64,000 bases of DNA, from NCBI RefSeq assembly GCF_031755915.1, contig NC_083389.1, positions 27,225,501 through 27,289,500 on the forward strand, written 5' to 3'. The position numbers were made by a program, and so were the translations under genes. The stretch is from Ziziphus jujuba (lineage: Eukaryota; Streptophyta; Magnoliopsida; Rosales; Rhamnaceae). A model generated the notes under the pieces. It did no database searches. It saw only the letters and a program-made list of their open reading frames with translations, and had not been told where the DNA came from. Below are positions 58,394-64,000 of this stretch, piece after piece. The stretch's first letter is position 1. Each line of letters opens with the position of its first letter.

Positions 58394-60748
58394 TCACAAG
58401 TCATCGAAAATAGTAGACAGCAGTAATCCTTGAACAAACTCACACTTCCTAGCTTTCTCCTCCTGATCCTTGTCTGATAACAAGGGCTGGACATTTCTGT
58501 CAAAATACACTAGCAGTGAGTACTCGAAGCAGTTTTGGGTAGCAAGCATAAATACATTACAGAAACTGCATGCATATACAGAGATACGACGATGCAATAG
58601 GTACAGCTTAAGCATTTTAAATCAAACTAGGGTTTCCCTTTTGAATCAATGCAGTACTTACCACAGAATGAAACTACCAGGAACCATATTATATGATCCC
58701 TCTAACTAAAACTTTGTTGAGATCTACCTCAAGAGCTGAAATGGACAATATTACCGAAGATATATTATCCATTTAAAAAAGCAAACATATTCTAGAAAAC
58801 ATACAGGAGGCATCAGAAATAGTTTTTCAAATCTTTCCAGCTCTTGCAAATGACGATATTGCCATGGGATAGCCTAACTAAGGTAGAATGTCGAAAGTAG
58901 AATAGATCTCCCATGCCTTTTCTCTAAACAAGTTGAATAGTGCCATCATGAACACCAAAATGTTACCAGTCACCCATATAAACCAACCAAACCTATATAG
59001 CCAAGTCCTTGACTAGATAGTTTGATTATGCCTTTGCAAATCAAGTTAAATGTCATTTGATGTCCAAAGAGGAAAAAAGGTTGCACCACATCCATTCCCT
59101 GTTCACAAAAAGCAAAAAAATAACAAAAGAGTAAATCCAAAGTTCTCATACCCTTTTGAGGACTCTTCCTTTGACACTTCCTTCACTAAACTTGCTTCAA
59201 CAGAAGAATGAGATTGCACACCACTAGCAGGTTGATCACCCAGAGAGTGATTATATATAAATGAAGACAACAAAGGATCAGGTTCTGAATTTGAGGAAAT
59301 GAGGAATTGAGAACCCCCAAGAAGGGCTTGTAAATTTCCTTCTCGCAGCTCTTTCCTTAATATAGAAAATGTTGAATTCGATCCATTCCTCCGAAATCTC
59401 CTCTTGCGCTGCACGTGATGTATAGTCAAGGAATACAAGGTATGCTCCATAGACATGGAAAAGGTGATGCAACAAATAAATGAAAAAAAAAAAATGGACA
59501 GAAAAAGTTAAAGCTTTGATGGAAGAACCAGTGGTAAGGATATCTTCAATAAACTTCCATGTTGTGTGGTAATATGATTGACAATATCTGATCCCACCCT
59601 CTTTGCACATACTGGACATATCTGCAATAAATAAAATCATATGGACAGGAGTATAAGCAAAAATATAAGCGGAAAAAAAAAAAAAAAAAAAAAGGCAGGA
59701 TACAATAGGGTAATAGGGAAAAGAATAGGATAGTACATTGTATATATTGAGAATGACAACGAAAAACACCGATCCTAATAAAAGAGCTCCAAAAGTGCAG
59801 CTAACAGTTTCACTACCAAGTGACCAAACCAACAAACATGTGCTACAATCTTGTAAGTCTTTAGCAATCCCCGTAATATTGATGGAATATGGTGTTGATA
59901 TTGTTTTCTAAAGATGTAACAAAAGGGAACCTTCTAACACAAAAATGAATATTTGAACTGGGCACTACATCAAACTAACAAAATTCAAGCAAAATTCCCT
60001 TCTTCTTTTTCCTTTTTTTTTTTTTTTTTAACCATCTCTTAGACTTAAAGTTCTTCAATTTGGAATTCACATCAACCAAAAGCTATTGTCCAAACACATA
60101 CACCGAAACACCTAGCTTCTTATTAAAAAGCAAATATTTTTCAAATTAACACTAAACTAAATGGCTCCTATACAGTAAGCTCAAGTGAAAATCTAAATTA
60201 CAAAACATAGGAAATATATGTAAGCAAAAGGTAGTCACATGGAAAAGAATCAACAAATTTGCAAAAGTTCCACACTTTTTTTTTTTTTTAGACAAAAAAT
60301 AAACGAATAAGAAAAAGCAAGTTGCAGAAAAAAAAAATTATAACAAAATTTTTAATTTTTAATAAAAATAATATAACAAGGAGAATAAAAAAGTTTTATA
60401 TACCCCATTCTTAGCCTCCACAGGATGTTCCTCATCGATGTGGCAACAAAGTCCAACGACGTCAAAATCCTCAGCACAGAACGGACAAAGAAATTCCGCC
60501 TTCAAGTCATCATCTCTGTCGGTCTCTTCGTGCCCGTACAGATCTACAGCCAAGAAAATAAAAATAAAAATAAAAACAATTATCCCAAATAAAATAAAAT
60601 AAAAATTTTCTGGCAAAATTTTTCTCGCGAAACAAACAAAAATGTTTGGGAGACATTTCGGAAAAAAAACCGAACCGGATCGTGACTGGTATCGCCTCGA
60701 ATAGGTTGAAGAAGAAGAAAGGCGAGAGCTCCAGGAATCAGACTCCAT
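58394..60748 (-). CDS. Di19: Di19 (dehydration-induced 19) zinc-finger protein
   Basis: Five exons: 60748-60676, 60543-60404, 59621-59544, 59414-59152 and 58496-58394 join to 657 bp, 218 residues, the normal length for the family. It starts MESDSWSSRLSSSS. The zf-Di19 domain has two atypical Cys2/His2 fingers: CPFCAEDFDVVGLCCHIDEEH (residues 44-64, split here as CPFCAEDF and GLCCHIDEEH) and CPVCAKRVGSDIVNHITTQH (73-92). A basic nuclear-localisation-like run QRKRRFRR (99-106) follows. The Di19_C region includes TFSILRKELREGNLQALLGG and ends EFVQGLLLSTIFDDL. Known members are nuclear proteins linked to drought, salt and ABA responses. Intron 3 fits the U12-type AT-AC class. With a GT-AG reading instead, the finger-to-basic junction would gain SLPL-type residues and lose VQ, which does not fit the family. 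Confidence 0.92.
59415..59543 (-). other. U12-type AT-AC intron (Di19 intron 3)
   Basis: On the minus strand the exon ends TTGAAG and the intron starts ATATCCTT, the U12-type 5' splice-site consensus. The branch-site consensus TTCCTTGAC is at 59033+300, that is 59033 is not meant: it lies at 59425-59433, with the branch A at 59426. The intron ends CATCAC, 11 nt after the branch A, and the exon resumes GTGCAGCGCAAG. The intron is 129 bp long. Confidence 0.82.
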
Positions 60749-61375
60749 TTTTTTGAAAGAAAAGAAAAAAAAAAGTGATCCTCAAGAAGGAGTTTCCAGA
60801 ACTTCTCCGATCACTCTCCGATCGAAGAAACTGAGTTGCGGCGATGCTAATTTCGTAAATTTATTCAAAATTGAAGTCCGAAAATTAAAAACCCTTAGAA
60901 AGATGGAAGCAGAGGAGGAAGGAACCAAGAAATTTTGTTAAAGAGACAGCGTAAGCGACAGAGAGAGCACTGCAGGACTCTCTACCGAACTTCTGGTGTG
61001 GGTTAAAGCCTCCTTATAACACCTCCTGCTACACTATAAACCCACAGACTTTGTTTGAATTTCCGAAATACCCTTTAACTACCTGAGCCAGTCAGGTAAA
61101 AACGAAAGACATTCATAGCCTCACCCGTCAGTGACTTTGCACGCTTTACCCACTAAGGATTTTATTGGACGAACGGTGAGACAAAGTACGTTGATCTTCT
61201 CTGCTTTATGGATGTGTAGCTTTAATAGCCGCACACGTGTGTCAAGATTGTGACCCTCTAGGTTGCACGGAGAGCTGGTAAAAGTTGACGCGCGTTTTGT
61301 CGATTTTGACCCCGGCATATGGTGGCAACTTATCCCTTAGCCAAATAATTAAAAGAAAAGGAACTTGATCAGCAA
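60749..61375. other. Di19 promoter/leader and spacer to the tRNA
   Basis: The first 230 bp are GC-richer, with GA-rich tracts (GAGAGAGCACTG), and are probably the Di19 leader and promoter. ORFs in this stretch (60753-60941, 61121-61318) have no recognisable domain. CACACGTG at 61234-61241 holds a G-box/ABRE-type core. Confidence 0.5.
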
Positions 61376-61449
61376 GCTCTCGTAGCTCAGTTGGTTAGAG
61401 CACCCGTTTAGTAAGCGGGAGGTCTTGAGTTCGACTCTCAACGAGAGCA
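61376..61449 (+). tRNA. tRNA-Thr (anticodon AGU)
   Basis: The 7-bp acceptor stem GCTCTCG pairs with CGAGAGC, with discriminator A at 61449. The D arm (AGCTCAGTTGGTTAGAGC) with the A box, the anticodon arm CCCGT-TTAGTAA-GCGGG with anticodon AGT, and the T arm with GGTCTTGAGTTCGACTCTCA covering the B box are all present, with no intron. TTTTT about 10 bases downstream can terminate RNA polymerase III. It reads Thr codon ACU (and ACC/ACA after A-to-I editing). Confidence 0.93.
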
Positions 61450-61620
61450 AATGATTCCTTTTTGTAATTTAATTTATCATTGTCCTGCAAACAAATGCAT
61501 TTAGCAAAACGGAAAACCACCACAACGTACAAAAACATTTCAAACAAATAACAGTCGATAACAACACAAATTTGAGATCTGATAGGGACAGCAAAAGTGT
61601 CTTTTAATTCCTTAAAATCT

Positions 61621-62645
61621 TCACGTTTTAATGTTCAGACCACAAGACTTGAAGCATCTTTGCCAAAGGTGATCATTGAAAGTGAGATGGAGGTCAAAAG
61701 CCATCCTCTCAAAGATAGATGACAGCAAGTTCACATCTGACATGGCCATATGAACAGAACCTACTCTTGGAATTCCATAGTAGTTACTCAGTCCTTCAAG
61801 TGAAACTTTTGGACGACGCTCTCTGGTCCACTTAAGATTATGACATATATAAATCTTCATGTTGATAATGATTGGAAAAAGTTGCCTTCTTTGATTACTT
61901 ACTGAGAATGGTAAATAAAATGACTACTCTTGTTTATACCTGCCAGAGGAAGTATGTCCAGGAATAGCCAACAAGGAGGAAATATCATATGAGCAGCGTT
62001 TGAATTCCTCAGATTAGGAAAGGCACATTGAAATAGCACGCGTTGTGAGCAACAAAAATGACTACTTGTCCATCAATTTGCAGACTTTCTATGTATTGTA
62101 ATAGGACATAGATTGGAATTACATCCTCCATCCTAGAAGAAGCAAAAGAGTAGCATATTTAGGACACAGGCAATGACCAAATGGAAGAGTTAGATTGGTT
62201 TAAGACCAATAAATTTATTTCTCTTATGAGTAAACTTAATAATGTCTTTTTTGAATTCCCAAACGTTCAGTCAATGTGATTCTAGTTAAACTGCTAAGCA
62301 CTTAGTCGAGAATCAAAAGAAGGAACCCTTTTAACTCACTTGTAGAAAACAACAACAAAAAAATAATAATAATAATAATAAATAAATAAATAAAAAGGCA
62401 TACCTTGTGTTACCAGGGTAGGTCATCATTTGGGTTGTCATGTCCTGTATATAAGAATTGGGAACTTCTATTTCAGGATTTATCAGAGTACAGAAACGAC
62501 TATTTTTTCCAGCTTGAAAACCTCGGATTGCGATTTCGATGATCCTTCCTCTCTTTCTGCAACTTCTAGTGGTTTCCACATCAAGAACAAATACTTTCAG
62601 GTTATGGTTTGAAATCCCCGTTCTCCAGAATCTTTTCTTCCGCAT
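61621..62645 (-). pseudogene. DPD1-like DEDDh exonuclease pseudogene
   Basis: Three pieces on the minus strand follow the DnaQ-type exonuclease fold. Piece 1 (to donor after 62404) has VFVLDVETT with the first Asp and Glu, then RIIEIAIRGF and LINPEIEVPNSYIQDMTTQM. Piece 2 (62132-61940) has MEDVIPI, QVVIFVAHNA and VPFLI, then two frameshifts: TGAG before GAATTC (about 61999-62012), and TTGT before TGGCTATTC (about 61973). The Asp expected in the second motif is Asn (YFNVPFL). Piece 3 (about 61845-61621) has VSLEGLSNYYGIPRVGSVHM and the third motif HMAMSD, ending at TGA 61621. The DPD1 family degrades organelle DNA in plastids and mitochondria. The N-terminal transit-peptide part is not found intact. 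It could still be transcribed but cannot make an active enzyme. Confidence 0.78.
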
Positions 62646-64000
62646 CAGAATATGTTATGCTTTTGAAGCAGTTTAGATATGTTCTACACAGAGGGAATGT
62701 TGTAGTTGGTCCACATAGAAAGTCACTTGCAGTATTTATACCCCTGAGAAAATTGATTGCCTTCTTGAAGTTCCTTCAAAAAGGCTCTGTAGTAATGGAT
62801 CAAAATAGCTTGTTTGGAGAATTGGTACTTCCATAGAAATATCTTCTATTTTGAAAGTTATGCATCTTCAAAGTACACCTTGTGGATGTTACTAGGAAAA
62901 AGCAATTGTGTTCGAACTTTAGGTACTTGTAAGACAGTAGAATATGGGGCTTATCCTCATTTGGCCTCACAAAACTGATAAAGAGTTGGATAACATCTGT
63001 AAGAGAGTAGTAATGCTAGTACATGACTCAGGCCAAAGCTTCAATTTGAATGATAAGAATACCCAATTGCAGAATTATTAAGCTGAACTTATATTGAGAG
63101 AGATTCAATAACTGCAGTGTTAGATCCAAGCATAGTATTTTGGGAACTAAGAAATTATGTTCTACTTGAGAAAGAAAGAAATAGGAAAAAGAAAACAGTA
63201 GTTCAAAACTTATAATATTCCCAATGAAGCAAAGTTCTCAACTTCAAGTTCCAAGTGTTTTATACTTGGATTTTTTTCTTCTTTCTTTTTATGTTCTTAA
63301 AAAGACTTATATTACCACAAATTTGGTATCCAAAACTTGGTAGATGGAGTTAGTGTCTGTGACAATAATGTTAATGAATCAAAATAGCAATCCACCAGAG
63401 AAACGCTCCCAAACTTTTGAATTCAAGTAGAAATGTAAATTAAACTGGCTATATAATCAACTGAAAAGGACAAATATGCATTACATTTGGATCATCAACT
63501 TATAATTATCAGAAACCAAGTATTATTTAAGACACATTATTCTGAAACGGAGATAATGAGAAAAATAAGAAAAGAAAAAGCTACATGTACATGGTGATAA
63601 CTTACCTGCTAATGCAGTATGAAAAACTGCCATTTTCTTGAAGCTGAAACAATGACTTTGAGAATTTGATTATATACTGAAGGAGTTGGAAATTTTGTAT
63701 ACAACGGTTAAAAGAGAACGTGGGTTGGGAGTTAAGCTATTGAGGAAGCGAAGTAGGCGCCTCATATAATGGCTAGCTTTTGCCACTTAATTTGCAGTTT
63801 AGTCTTATGCGTTAATATTGTTTCATAAAGTCATATTTTTGAAGAGAAAAGTAGGTTATAAATGAGGGAAAATGCATGCACTTTCAATATTATTTAAAGC
63901 TAACAGAACTTGACAAACTACTTATTTATCACAAAATCTTGACGATCTTCTCTGCATGGGGATCTTGTTTGCAACTTAGTTGGGCTTATATTAGGCCCTT
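62646..64000. other. right-hand region upstream of the exonuclease pseudogene
   Basis: A possible short leader exon MAVFHTALAG with donor GTAAGT lies on the minus strand at 63633-63606, but no connection to the pseudogene can be shown. Between 62650 and 62840 the minus strand has fragments such as SLFEGTSRRQSIFSG broken by stops, perhaps a decayed N-terminal exon. The rest is AT-rich with no recognised feature. Confidence 0.35.

Noticed and set aside
59408..59543. GT-AG reading of Di19 intron 3 (donor near 59529, acceptor before 59408)
   Set aside because: It inserts SLPL-like residues and drops VQ between the second zinc finger and the basic run, whereas the AT-AC reading gives the family sequence and has all U12 signals.
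63606..63633. Ten-codon leader exon MAVFHTALAG with GTAAGT donor
   Set aside because: Too short to support, and no joining acceptor with an open frame towards the exonuclease pseudogene was found. It is noted only in the regional entry.

Overview
This is a nuclear plant DNA window, most likely from a woody rosid eudicot. The evidence is an AT-rich sequence, many AT and CT microsatellites, GT-AG introns, nested LTR and hAT transposons, and a tandem array of two-exon Bet v 1/PR-10 genes of the kind known from Rosales and Fagales. The species itself cannot be read from the sequence.

Layout. Positions 1-12289 hold a minus-strand Ty3/gypsy LTR retrotransposon that runs off the left edge. Its 5' LTR, tRNA-iMet-type primer binding site, a gag-protease ORF and the end of pol are visible, but the reverse transcriptase, RNase H and integrase core is missing. 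Two later insertions sit inside it: a 498-bp solo LTR (555-1052) flanked by CCTCA, and a 6.6-kb hAT DNA transposon (3524-10124) flanked by a near-perfect 8-bp duplication. Both the gag and the hAT transposase carry disabling mutations.

Positions 12793-51770 hold a PR-10 (Bet v 1-like) cluster of 13 members: 11 intact genes and 2 pseudogenes. They are labelled A to M from left to right here. All have one phase-1 intron splitting the Gly codon at residue 62 (or its equivalent), with a 184-bp first exon (220 bp in B) and a 299-bp second exon (302 bp in A and B). G and H are on the plus strand; the others are on the minus strand. Sequence groups are A/B (divergent), C/D/E/F (a recent tandem series), G/I/J and H/K/L/M. 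PR-10 proteins are small cytosolic proteins with a large hydrophobic ligand cavity. They are commonly induced by pathogens and stress, and many members are pollen or fruit allergens. J is dead (frameshift plus a stop codon formed at the splice junction), and L is dead (nonsense codon, frameshift, 81-bp deletion, lost stop).

Positions 53358-60748 hold two ordinary single-copy-type genes in convergent orientation. One is a six-exon DUF789 gene (plus strand, 428 aa) with a GC-AG intron. The other is a five-exon Di19 zinc-finger gene (minus strand, 218 aa) whose third intron has the hallmarks of a U12-type AT-AC intron. A tRNA-Thr(AGU) lies at 61376-61449. The last part holds a minus-strand pseudogene of a DPD1-like DEDDh exonuclease.

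I found no CRISPR array, operon or prokaryotic-type system. The most noteworthy items are the nested transposons with readable target-site duplications, the AT-AC intron, the duplicated divergent PR-10 promoter that has lost one of its genes, and the birth-and-death pattern of the PR-10 cluster.
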